From the IMG/VR virus record IMGVR_UViG_3300005613_000261, positions 1-32,194 of that record: a stretch of 32,194 bases of DNA; one strand, 5' to 3'. Origin of the DNA: a virus. The notes under the pieces are model-generated. The model was not told where the DNA came from and ran no database searches. It worked only from the letters and a program-made list of their open reading frames with translations. The position numbers were made by a program, and so were the translations under genes. This document shows, one piece after another, positions 6,980-15,586 of this stretch (the first letter of the stretch is position 1; every line of letters starts with the position of its first letter).

Positions 6980-9277
6980 TTAGTTCTCATCCTCTTGCGA
7001 GAGATGTTCTGTGATATCGAAGTCAGTAGGGATAAATTTTCTGCTTGTCATATTGAGTAGATACCCTTCTGCTTCGGCTTTGCTTTTTTCCAAAAGGTCC
7101 TGATACCGTTTAACGATCATCGGAACCAAGTCCGGATCAAACTCGCCATGATTGACGTTTTCATCCTGAACTGTCAAAGTTGGATCATTTAGTTGCTCAG
7201 GAAGCTCCTGGTTAGATCCGACACTAATAGTATCAAAGTTAAAATTACCATGCAAGTCATTGTAATCATTTTCTAGTTCAGAACGGGTTTTATCTACAAT
7301 TTCCTCACATAGATCTTGATAAGAGACCTCAGAACCGTTCATCTTCTTCATCGAAGCAACGTTTTCTACTAGAAGCTTACGATATGCGGTTACAGTGTCT
7401 CCCCATTGCTCCATATAAGATTCAGCATCGCGTTTCGTATCATGAAGCTCTTCACGTGTCGCTACTAGATTTTCATTGAGTTCATCGCGCTGAACGCGCA
7501 TTTGATCTAGCTTTTGCTCTACATCACTGCAATTAGCACACTCGACAGCAGGAATAATATCCCGCTCTGTAACTGCAGATTCGACAGCTTGATAGATTGC
7601 TACGATCTCAGTGTTTTCCATATCCTTGACAGTGTCACGGAATAGACCTAATACAGTAACCTCATCGGCGGTGTCTTTGACCTTCTTCTTGGAATCACAA
7701 CCCATAGCCCGAGCCTTGCGATCTACACAAGCCAAGATCTTATTCTTGTCGCCAGGACCTTTGTATTTACCGATTAGACGTTTCGCTGCAGTTACGTGAG
7801 CACAATCTGGAACTGGGAAGCTACGACCTGGACCACAGAACGTTCCGCTTGACAGCTTCTTCCTCTGCTCGGACGATAGTTTTGCATCAGCTAGAACAAC
7901 CTCTACAACTTCCGATGTGGCCAGATCGAGCTGAGTACACTCTACATCGTCAGAGATCATACCGTCAATTTCCTTGCTGATAAGCTCATACATGACATCA
8001 GCTTCAGCGTCAGTAAGCTCGGTATCTTCAACCATCTTATCTAGAAGATCATCAAAGGTAAGCTTGTTGTCGTCATCAGTCAAGTCGGCTGCGCCAGCAT
8101 CGGGATCTGCATCAGAAGCATTATTTTCATCTTCATCATCATCAGAACCATCTTCATCGGCATTCTGATCAACATTTTCTACATCGTCTGGTACTTCAAT
8201 ACCAAGACGTTTGGCTAGCTCTACGAGACCGGGGATTTCTTCTGTATCCTGGAACAGGCCATGGACTTCTTGAAGAGTTTCATCGTTGATGGAATCATCG
8301 ATCTTCTCGAATAGATCCTGTGCATCCTTGGGCCAGACCTCCTTCAGAGCAGTTAAAATCTCTTCACGAGTCTTCATTGTATGACCTCCTTCTGGGTCAA
8401 AAGTGTCATTGAATGTGGCATGCCACTTCAGTTCATAGGGTTCATATGTATCAGATACAGCAGCCGTATAAATACTGCCATTGGGTGCTGTGCTAGTGTT
8501 CTCCATGGAGAGGACAATCGCTTCTTCATCTCCAGGACGATGGGCGACAGAGATCTCCTCATATTCCATACTACCAGGAACCAGGAAGCACTTGTGCTTC
8601 TCTCCATCCTTTTCATACCACTGGCCAGGTTTGTGTTCACAAGGCTCACCTAAATCAGCCCAATCTTCTCGACAAATTGAACAGACTGCTTTGTCAGAGG
8701 CAAACGATGTGGACACGGTAACATATCGTCCATCAAGAAACTTCTCAATAGAGTCTTGGTTTGTGATATTCAGGATGGCGCGAATATAACCACTACCCTT
8801 GAATTCTTTATTATATAGGGCACCAGATGCCATTAGTAGATCTAGAGCATCCATGAACTGATAGAACTGTTGTTCTGGACGATCCAGATTCATATCTTGG
8901 ATGACATCACCAAATGCTGAATCTAGTAGAGAATTCTGAAGATCAATGTATTCTGCCCCACGGACACGTCCAATTGGATCACCATTTGGATCGTATTTAT
9001 TGTGGTTGATAAAGACAGGTGGTGGGCTGGGAGAAGTGCCTCCATCTTGTCTGCTAAGTAGACTGGGTAAACCCTGTTTCATCTTAGTGGGCAAATACAA
9101 CGTATTGTTACGAGTGATCCGAGAGGCATGTGTAGCAGCCACTGTTACGTTAAGCTGATTGACGCCTCTCATGACATTATCGGTAATCTTGAGTTTCTGA
9201 CCTTTGTCTAAGTAATTAACAAACTTAGGCGGAGTAATAATCAGATCGTCATAAAACCGTGCAATCTTACGTGCCAT
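6980..9277 (-). CDS. Prohead protease fused to a scaffold-like region
   Basis: A 765-residue protein. An in-frame ATG exists upstream at 9325, but the start at 9277 (MARKIARF) has GGAG nine bases before it and lies one base after the stop of the portal gene. Residues about 88-260 look like a phage prohead protease: His92 in FINHNKYD, GRV at 103-105, the strand YVTVSTSFASD (184-195) with candidate Ser188/190, and MEYEEISVAHRPGD. A Cys cluster, C199, C202, C213 and H215, is inserted and may bind zinc. Residues about 300-500 are very acidic (EDGSDDDEDENN), and the rest is helical with coiled coil (EQKLDQMRVQRDELNENL), as in scaffold proteins. A segment CGPGRSFPVPDC with a following ACVDRKARAMGC is a small Cys motif. 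It would cleave itself and head proteins during maturation. Confidence 0.85.
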   Translation of the reverse strand: MARKIARFYDDLIITPPKFVNYLDKGQKLKITDNVMRGVNQLNVTVAATHASRITRNNTLYLPTKMKQGLPSLLSRQDGGTSPSPPPVFINHNKYDPNGDPIGRVRGAEYIDLQNSLLDSAFGDVIQDMNLDRPEQQFYQFMDALDLLMASGALYNKEFKGSGYIRAILNITNQDSIEKFLDGRYVTVSTSFASDKAVCSICREDWADLGEPCEHKPGQWYEKDGEKHKCFLVPGSMEYEEISVAHRPGDEEAIVLSMENTSTAPNGSIYTAAVSDTYEPYELKWHATFNDTFDPEGGHTMKTREEILTALKEVWPKDAQDLFEKIDDSINDETLQEVHGLFQDTEEIPGLVELAKRLGIEVPDDVENVDQNADEDGSDDDEDENNASDADPDAGAADLTDDDNKLTFDDLLDKMVEDTELTDAEADVMYELISKEIDGMISDDVECTQLDLATSEVVEVVLADAKLSSEQRKKLSSGTFCGPGRSFPVPDCAHVTAAKRLIGKYKGPGDKNKILACVDRKARAMGCDSKKKVKDTADEVTVLGLFRDTVKDMENTEIVAIYQAVESAVTERDIIPAVECANCSDVEQKLDQMRVQRDELNENLVATREELHDTKRDAESYMEQWGDTVTAYRKLLVENVASMKKMNGSEVSYQDLCEEIVDKTRSELENDYNDLHGNFNFDTISVGSNQELPEQLNDPTLTVQDENVNHGEFDPDLVPMIVKRYQDLLEKSKAEAEGYLLNMTSRKFIPTDFDITEHLSQEDEN

Positions 9278-9278
9278 A

Positions 9279-12200
9279 TTAGTCTTCTCCGAATTTCGAG
9301 TTACAAATTGCATAAGCCCGAGCAATGATTTCCTTCTCAGGAAGTTCGGGATGTTGTGCGCGCAAACTGATCTTGACTCTCTTTACACAACGTTCACGCT
9401 TTTCATCGTCCACGAAAGAGTCTTCATGCTTATCCGCATATTGTGTGCGCTCTTCTTTAATACTTGCAACTGCTTCTTCAAGGTGTTCCTTGCTAACAAT
9501 AGCAATATCATCATCATTAACAGAATCAGAGTCTATTGCCATTGAAACGGCGCGCATAGCAACCTCTCGGATGTAAGCACCCGTTAATCCTACTACATCT
9601 TGGGCAATGCTGTCTATTAGCGTTTCATCAACGATTACATTGCCTAAGAACAATTCGAGCATTTGTTTGGCCTCTGGAAGGTCTGGAGCATCCATATGAA
9701 TCTTAATATCAAATCTACCGGGACGATCCCTGAGGGCTTTATCAAGCTGACCCACAAAGTTAGTACTAGCCAATGTCACAATGCCAGAATTGCTTTTCAT
9801 GCCATCAAGTTGGTTTAAAAGTTCTCCTGTATATGGATTCTGAGCATCACGCGCTCGTTCCCCACCATGTGTGTCAATATCTTCTAGGAAAATAACAGAG
9901 GGAGACAGATCTCGTGCTTGTTCGAACAACCAAGCAATATGTGCTGGTCGACTAATATCTCCTGAGGTAACCCATAAACATGTAGTGTCATCACTAACTT
10001 CTTGAGACAACGCCTTAAAAATCATTGATTTCCCAACACCAGGAGGTCCCTCTAATAGAATTCCACGCTTGGTTGGCTGCTTATTCTTGACATAGATAGG
10101 CAGCTTCTTCAAGAAACCAGTGACACTACTTTTAATAGTTTTCTTTATGTCGTCCTTGAGGATTACATCCTCAAAGGTTACGAGATCTGGAGTAACAAAA
10201 GAACCATGTAAATCGATCAGGTGGCCTCGTAAGAAGTTATTATCCTTGGTATATTCGTCAAATTCTTTGATAATCTGCTTGGCCAACTTACGATCAGTAT
10301 CTTTGGAGTGGACTGTGAGCCCTGGCCAAAATCCATTAAAGTCTAGTTGAATGACAAAGTTGTTGCCCTTATCATCCTGAATGAAATGGTGGCCTGAGAA
10401 CAGAACCTCAGAATATTCACCAGGAGCAGATTCGATATCTACATGAACCAGTGGGGTTTTTGCTCCAGTTATATAATGGAAGTTATAGATCTTTTGCAGT
10501 GTGTACTGACTCTGTTCTAGATAATCCGGGAATGCTAGGGCGAGTGCATTGCGTTTAGGTGGAATCCATTCTCTATATACAGTAGCTTTATTAGACCATG
10601 TGCCAGAAAGATGTTTCTCATATAGTCTGGTATGGACGGAGTCTGCAAACTCTACTGAGTCTCTCATTTGCACACTGTTGTCTTTTGGTGGTTCTTGAGA
10701 GAAAGCGTCTTCTACAGTTTGAAGTACCAGCGGACAATACATATCATGAATAGCCCGTGGGTCTGTAGCCTTCTGTAGTTTGCTATCCATTTTATCTAGC
10801 AGCTTAGTGATAGACTTAATAGTATGTGCGCGTACCTCTTTATTATCAGAGACAATTCTGCTTACATTCTCAGCTAAGCTAGCCCAGTTCTTGCTCGCAA
10901 ATGCTTGGTCTACTAGATCAAATGCGAGATCCTTTGTTTTCCCAGTCTTTGGCCCATTACGGGTACCATGTTGATTAGAGGGGCGGTTACGACTGGCACC
11001 CTGACGAGCACCAGCACTAGGAGCGAATGGAGTAGGCTTCGCCTTTTCTACAGCCACCTTTTGCTTGGTCTCACGCTCAACTTGTTTGTCCTTCAATTTC
11101 TCGCCCTCTTCTATATCTTTGTCATCCAGGGCTGTATTTGGCATACCCTTCACGACAGCCAAGTAAGCTTCATCACCTGCTACAATTAGATCCTCTGGTT
11201 GTTTGATCATATCCCAGAACATCTTATCTCTGAAGTCACGATCATCAAGGTCTTTAGGTTGGCGACCAATAGCTCGTCTACCCTCATCTTCATTGATGAG
11301 ATACTGCATATACATTTGGGCAGTATGGTTCTCAACAGCAATCTTGGAGTCCAGATCGATCTCTTTGAAGTGAAGTTTTACTTCATGGTCTTTATGGATG
11401 GCATTAAAACTGAACCCACCCTCTAGGAGTAGTTCGCGCAAGACTTGCCAATCGAACTGCATTTCAAGATCATCTTGGATGTCTTTTACGTCGTCAATTG
11501 TATTGCCAGACAAAGTATTTGCCGTGGCGCGGTTGGATGTCCCTCCTTCGCCAAAGTCTACAGTAGAGGCACCGAGACCACCGAAAACACGTTCTTTAAA
11601 ATACTTGAGAAGACCCTCAGCTTTAAGAGCCTTACCATCTGCTCCAATTAGACGTACTTCATGACGCTCTGGAGTGACAATAACACCTTCTGGTGGTAGA
11701 TATTCTACTTTGGCCTGAACAACGTCGATCTCGCTACTGCCATCAGGATAAACCATGGCAGGACGTTCTTTCGTTCCGACGACATATTGGAATAGAGGGA
11801 AGAGATGTTGGTAGATTAAAAGGTCTACGTGCTCTTCCATACGTCGAAGAGTTCGGATATCATCCTTGACAGGCTCTACGATAGGTGTCCCAATCGGGTG
11901 TCCCACCTTTTTGTCCAGAGTAAAGTGGACGACATCGCGCCCGTTTATCTCAGGGCCTCGTTTCCCATTAGGCATAACCTGACGAGCTTTGACAATAGTA
12001 CCATCGTTCTTGCGACGGATTTGAATTGTCTCTGCAGGAACAATGAAATATCCAGCTACAGGCTGTAGAGTGACTCCTCCTACTTTACGAGGCTTGCCGT
12101 TTGAGGCTTGGGTCTTGCGGACCTTAATCCAATAACAGTTAGACTTCTGCAGCAGCTCATGCATCGTCTCTTTAAATAAGAAACGGAAAGATTTGCCCTG

Positions 12201-12572
12201 AGCGGTTTCCAACCACATGATGCGGTCATGGATATATTCGAGCGTTGTTGGGTCTCGGCCAATGAACTCATAGCCTTCTTTAAAGGCCAGTCCTTTCTTC
12301 TTTCGAATGAACTGCCTAAAATAAGACTCTGTATCTTCTACAACACCAGGTTCCCAAAGATCGTATTCTGCTTCTTCCCAAGTGTGGCGAGTGCCATATT
12401 TGCCATACCGTTCTTTATAGGCTAGCGCAGGATTTGCCAGGCCCTTGACAACAGCAGGAGAAATTGGTTTGGTAGCGTCCACAAACTCAGCCGATGCTAC
12501 ATGGACGTCTGCAAACCCGATTTTCTGTGTTACATGGCCCTGTTTTGGAGGACGGACTGGTAAATTTGGCAT
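9279..12572 (-). CDS. Portal protein fused to an AAA+ ATPase
   Basis: A single 1097-residue frame with no internal stop. Residues about 40-470 match phage portals: RQFIRKKKG, a clip-like region, DVVHFTLDKKVGHPIGTPIV, a hydrophobic helix at 248-265, and FGGLGASTVDFGEGGTSNRAT followed by DDLEMQFDW. Residues 485-550 are a charged, low-complexity linker (ARQGASRNRPSNQHGTRN). Residues about 775-1040 are a complete AAA+ module: Walker A GPPGVGKS (842-849), Walker B VIFLEDID (893-900), sensor-1 TLASTN (933-938), Arg-finger region RDRPGRFD (948-955) and a sensor-2 helix GAYIREVAMRA. The last 45 residues hold a CVKRV...AYAICNSKFG motif. The next gene overlaps closely and is the protease, the normal order. 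The upstream ribosome site is weak. No internal ATG at the junction has a good ribosome site, so a fused product is favoured. Confidence 0.85.
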   Translation of the reverse strand: MPNLPVRPPKQGHVTQKIGFADVHVASAEFVDATKPISPAVVKGLANPALAYKERYGKYGTRHTWEEAEYDLWEPGVVEDTESYFRQFIRKKKGLAFKEGYEFIGRDPTTLEYIHDRIMWLETAQGKSFRFLFKETMHELLQKSNCYWIKVRKTQASNGKPRKVGGVTLQPVAGYFIVPAETIQIRRKNDGTIVKARQVMPNGKRGPEINGRDVVHFTLDKKVGHPIGTPIVEPVKDDIRTLRRMEEHVDLLIYQHLFPLFQYVVGTKERPAMVYPDGSSEIDVVQAKVEYLPPEGVIVTPERHEVRLIGADGKALKAEGLLKYFKERVFGGLGASTVDFGEGGTSNRATANTLSGNTIDDVKDIQDDLEMQFDWQVLRELLLEGGFSFNAIHKDHEVKLHFKEIDLDSKIAVENHTAQMYMQYLINEDEGRRAIGRQPKDLDDRDFRDKMFWDMIKQPEDLIVAGDEAYLAVVKGMPNTALDDKDIEEGEKLKDKQVERETKQKVAVEKAKPTPFAPSAGARQGASRNRPSNQHGTRNGPKTGKTKDLAFDLVDQAFASKNWASLAENVSRIVSDNKEVRAHTIKSITKLLDKMDSKLQKATDPRAIHDMYCPLVLQTVEDAFSQEPPKDNSVQMRDSVEFADSVHTRLYEKHLSGTWSNKATVYREWIPPKRNALALAFPDYLEQSQYTLQKIYNFHYITGAKTPLVHVDIESAPGEYSEVLFSGHHFIQDDKGNNFVIQLDFNGFWPGLTVHSKDTDRKLAKQIIKEFDEYTKDNNFLRGHLIDLHGSFVTPDLVTFEDVILKDDIKKTIKSSVTGFLKKLPIYVKNKQPTKRGILLEGPPGVGKSMIFKALSQEVSDDTTCLWVTSGDISRPAHIAWLFEQARDLSPSVIFLEDIDTHGGERARDAQNPYTGELLNQLDGMKSNSGIVTLASTNFVGQLDKALRDRPGRFDIKIHMDAPDLPEAKQMLELFLGNVIVDETLIDSIAQDVVGLTGAYIREVAMRAVSMAIDSDSVNDDDIAIVSKEHLEEAVASIKEERTQYADKHEDSFVDDEKRERCVKRVKISLRAQHPELPEKEIIARAYAICNSKFGED

Positions 12573-12603
12573 AGTGTTAACACCGATAAGATTATAACTG
12601 TTA

Positions 12604-14115
12604 TTAGTCTATGGCGTCCAGTTGTTCAATCCAATCATTGATTTGTGAACGATCTGCATCTTTAAGCGCCCCAAGGCACATGGGAATCTTGGTAGATTGA
12701 TTTGTGATTGTGTTTGTGACGACAACTGCATTTCCAACGTCATCGAATGATATATCTGTAACTGGCGAAAGTCCAATCGATCTAGATAGGTTCACAGAAG
12801 AATTATTGTCTTGACTGAGATCTCTCATCCGATTGATTACGTTTTTAACGTCGTCTTCAGAGAGAGGGATAGTGGGGTCTGTACAAATCTGTTCGCCTTG
12901 AATAAGATCAATGATTGCCTTGATAAACCCAATCAGTCTAATGATAGACGCAATGCCAAGCATGATCTGCATTTTGCTCATAATTGAATCATTCATCATT
13001 TCTGTTAAGGTTTCTAAGATATCTTTGAGCATATTAAAGAACGCTGGTATACGAATCTGCATAGAACTTAGGCTCAACAACAAGGTCTCTATAGAACTCA
13101 TAGAAGCTAATAATCCTGTCATGGACTCATCTAACATCTCATTCCGCATGGGAATTTCAACATCACCATATACGCCGGGAATATAGCTAGGACCGGCCTC
13201 CGTACCAGCACCAAACTCTCTTATATAGGTACCGAAGTCTACATTAGCGTCCCCGACAATAGAGGCGTTCTCTCCAGTAACTTTAGTGAATGAATACATA
13301 AACTCTAATAGGTCCTGCAAACAAGACATTGGATTCATACCAATAGAAATCATCATGTCTAATAGCGCTACTAATAAGGTTAGTAGAGGCAACAGAATAA
13401 TCCCTACCAAAGCCAACCAGTCAATATCAAACTTCAGAGATAGTGTGATGTACTTGGTAAGTAAGAAGTTAAGCATTGCAATAAGCAACACTAGATCCTG
13501 TGGACATACTATTCTTAACATATCAATGAACTGACATAGATCAGCATAGAAGTTAGTAGGATCCATGAGTTTCTTCAAATACTCAATAAACTTCTTGATC
13601 TCATCAATAAACTTTTGATAGTTCAGACTCCAGTCAGGTAATGGCAAACCCTCGGCCATCATGTTAAGACGGAATTTACAAGGGAAACATTGTGCAAAGA
13701 TATTTGGAGAACCGTCTGGGTTCGTATCTGGTGTACTAACCGAAAAGTCGAGGAAAGCATTTCCTGTGCTGCCAACAGTACCAACTACACCGCTAGCCAC
13801 AGTAGTATCACTACCAGCTGGATCTGTAGCAGTTATACTTACACCTGTATCTACCCATTCTCCGGTTTCTAGATCCACCTCTTCATCGGCCATACCACCG
13901 TACATCATTGAGCCTTTACGGAATGCGCCAAGATTAGACTCGTGTTTACCGATATCTCCATACATAGAACACAAGACACCATCTTCGGTGCGCTTTTGAC
14001 GGTTGCCTTCTTCAAATGTAGAGATGATCATATGTAGATGCGTCTCAATGAGAGGATCTAAAGTGATCAGCTTGACATCAGAATCAGCAGCAGCTTGTTC
14101 TATTACACTAGCCAT
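12604..14115 (-). CDS. Membrane-segment structural protein next to portal
   Basis: A 503-residue protein, start ATG 14115 shortly after the TAA of its neighbour. Residues 1-80 are soluble with repeated Met and Glu; residues 90-130 are Ser/Thr/Val rich. Two strongly hydrophobic stretches follow (about 206-222, VLLIAMLNFLLTKYI; about 232-258, ending LLPLLTLLVALLDMMISIG), and further helices at about 330-400 are Leu/Ile/Met rich (SSIETLLLSLSSMQIRI, GIASIIRLIGFIKAIIDLI). Four Cys-containing patches include QCFPCKF. It lies directly upstream of the portal-ATPase, so it may be a head-neck or DNA-ejection channel component. No family recognised; membrane association is inferred from hydrophobicity. 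Confidence 0.7.
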   Translation of the reverse strand: MASVIEQAAADSDVKLITLDPLIETHLHMIISTFEEGNRQKRTEDGVLCSMYGDIGKHESNLGAFRKGSMMYGGMADEEVDLETGEWVDTGVSITATDPAGSDTTVASGVVGTVGSTGNAFLDFSVSTPDTNPDGSPNIFAQCFPCKFRLNMMAEGLPLPDWSLNYQKFIDEIKKFIEYLKKLMDPTNFYADLCQFIDMLRIVCPQDLVLLIAMLNFLLTKYITLSLKFDIDWLALVGIILLPLLTLLVALLDMMISIGMNPMSCLQDLLEFMYSFTKVTGENASIVGDANVDFGTYIREFGAGTEAGPSYIPGVYGDVEIPMRNEMLDESMTGLLASMSSIETLLLSLSSMQIRIPAFFNMLKDILETLTEMMNDSIMSKMQIMLGIASIIRLIGFIKAIIDLIQGEQICTDPTIPLSEDDVKNVINRMRDLSQDNNSSVNLSRSIGLSPVTDISFDDVGNAVVVTNTITNQSTKIPMCLGALKDADRSQINDWIEQLDAID

Positions 14116-14118
14116 GTG

Positions 14119-14394
14119 TTATTCACCGGACTCTTCCATATCAACGAGGTCTTCGTATTTGCTGTCTTTGCCTTGTTCAATGTTCTTCTTATATTCATTG
14201 GCTCTGCTAATAGCTCGTGCGTTGGTAATAGGTGGGATAATGACACCTAGAGGTGCCAAAGATAATCTCAGGATAGCTAACCAAGCATTAAAGTCATCAA
14301 TATGGATAAACTCCCGCCCAATCTTAGCGAACATCTTTTCATAGTCTTCTTCACGCTGCTTATTTTGCCGCCCGCTCTCGTCCGACTGAAACAA
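14119..14394 (-). CDS. Small helical protein with a TTG start
   Basis: A 91-residue protein whose best start is TTG at 14394, eight bases after GGAGG, a ribosome site that lies inside the 3' end of the preceding gene; the two overlap by 35 bases. It is charged at both ends (QNKQREEDYEKMF; EYKKNIEQGKDSKYED) with a hydrophobic centre, LAILRLSLAPLGVIIPPI. It ends three bases before the 503-residue gene. Not recognised. Could be an accessory head or assembly protein. Confidence 0.65.
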   Translation of the reverse strand: MFQSDESGRQNKQREEDYEKMFAKIGREFIHIDDFNAWLAILRLSLAPLGVIIPPITNARAISRANEYKKNIEQGKDSKYEDLVDMEESGE

Positions 14395-15007
14395 TGTTCT
14401 TACCTCCTCCGAAGGGGTTGTCTGCTAGTGCGCTATCCATATCTTCTTTATTGAAACGATCTCGTAGTGCTAAGGCTTGCTTATACATATCATATGTGAC
14501 CTTGGTGCTGTTCTGACCAAAGATCTTTCTAATAGCCTGCCGTAAGGCAACATTCCCACCGGGACCATTGTTCCCTGTGCCTTCTACATCGAGTTGATCC
14601 TTGACAGCTTCTAAACGGCGGTCAAGTTGGTCTTTGACATCTCGCAAAGCTTTTTCAGTTCTGACACCATCACTGATAGTATCTTTAACAAGCTGCTTGA
14701 GTTCATCTGGATCAAACTCAGTAACATGTCTCCGTTTAGATCCAGGGGGAAAACCTTTAAGTCGGGGATCGTTTGGAGGAAGCATAGTCTGGTCTACTTG
14801 ACCAGTACTAGGATTAGTGACACTTGTCAGGAGGTCGGCTATCTTTTGGCGAGCTTTACCCGCCTCTTGCATAATCTCTTCTAACTGTTCAGGAGACGCA
14901 TCAGGGAGAGCTTTTTGAATAATCTCTTCCTGAATCTCCTCAAGTGGGCGAAGAGAGCGCAGCTCATCAACAATTTCTTGGTATGCGTCAGTTTTATCTC
15001 GTGGCAT
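14360..15007 (-). CDS. Coiled-coil protein, possible head assembly factor
   Basis: A 215-residue, highly charged, helical protein. Its ATG shares a base with the stop of the upstream gene (TAATG). Residues 1-60 are acidic helix (EEIQEEIIQKALPDASPEQL), residues 105-140 are heptad-like (ALRDVKDQLDRRLEAVKDQL), and a Gly/Asn linker (GTGNNGPGGN) separates a basic C-terminal helical part. There is no enzymatic motif. Composition and the position between terminase and portal genes suggest an internal scaffold or assembly factor, but this is an inference. Confidence 0.65.
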   Translation of the reverse strand: MPRDKTDAYQEIVDELRSLRPLEEIQEEIIQKALPDASPEQLEEIMQEAGKARQKIADLLTSVTNPSTGQVDQTMLPPNDPRLKGFPPGSKRRHVTEFDPDELKQLVKDTISDGVRTEKALRDVKDQLDRRLEAVKDQLDVEGTGNNGPGGNVALRQAIRKIFGQNSTKVTYDMYKQALALRDRFNKEDMDSALADNPFGGGKNIVSVGRERAAK

Positions 15008-15447
15008 TATGAACCAATCACATGGGATACAGAACGATAACGTAGTTGGATAGACTCCTTGGTCTGGGCAGGTAGATTTCCTGGTGATGTTGTTTTAACC
15101 CAGAATGGATAGTAATCTGTGGTATTGGCTCTTTCCGATGAGCCAATGTTCGGCATATTAATAGTATCTCCAGCTAATATATTATCCCACTCAGCAGGAG
15201 TAGGTTGTCTGGCACCAGCAGATAACTTTACACCCCAACCAGTACCATAGATACCTAGTGTATCATCTGGAGTCTCAGTATCATAGGGCCAAACTTGGAT
15301 ATTGGTATAATATCTTTGTGTCGTATCATTACGTAAGTAGACCAGCATCTCTACCGATTCACCAGACACTCCATCATGACTTGTGATTACTTGACCTTCA
15401 CCATCGATAATCATGATGCGATTAGAGTTATAGAATTCTAGTCCCAT
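15007..15447 (-). CDS. Small beta-rich structural protein
   Basis: A 146-residue protein starting at ATG 15447 with GGAGAG upstream. Sequence (RIMIIDGEGQVITSHDG, VEMLVYLRNDTTQRYYTNI, WGVKLSAGARQPTPAEW, ESIQLRYRSVSH) has the alternating hydrophobic pattern of a beta-sandwich. A Pro-containing loop, ARQPTPAEWDNILAGD, is exposed-looking. No signal or membrane segment. It lies in the run between terminase and portal. Probably a head or neck structural protein; family not recognised. Confidence 0.65.
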   Translation of the reverse strand: MGLEFYNSNRIMIIDGEGQVITSHDGVSGESVEMLVYLRNDTTQRYYTNIQVWPYDTETPDDTLGIYGTGWGVKLSAGARQPTPAEWDNILAGDTINMPNIGSSERANTTDYYPFWVKTTSPGNLPAQTKESIQLRYRSVSHVIGS

Positions 15448-15469
15448 TAAAACATCTCTCCATAATGAT

Positions 15470-15586
15470 TTAACGACCTGTTAACCGACGTGTTTCATAT
15501 CTAGACCGAATTTGTATATCATTAGATTTTAATAGCTTAGATACGGTTGTTCGACTAATCTGATGTTGCTCTGCAATTATATTATA
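15470..15586 (-). pseudogene. Helix-turn-helix remnant in frame after the stop of the preceding gene
   Basis: A 38-codon frame, without an ATG, begins directly after the TAA of the 311-residue gene and in the same frame. Its product (IAEQHQISRTTVSKLLKSN, followed by a basic tail ETRRLTGR) is a clear helix-turn-helix: Ala in the first helix, an I-S turn and the TTVSKLL recognition helix. Such segments occur at the C-termini of homing endonucleases, recombinases and transposase-like proteins. A -1 shift at the AT-rich run near 15578-15590 would join it to ATG GCG 28 bases upstream. Probably a decayed mobile-gene fragment or a frameshifted small gene. Confidence 0.5.

Noticed and set aside
12573-12603. 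Sigma-70-like promoter before the portal gene (TATAAT in the spacer)
   Set aside because: A -35 match at 17 bases is weak, and the spacer is inside a compact operon.
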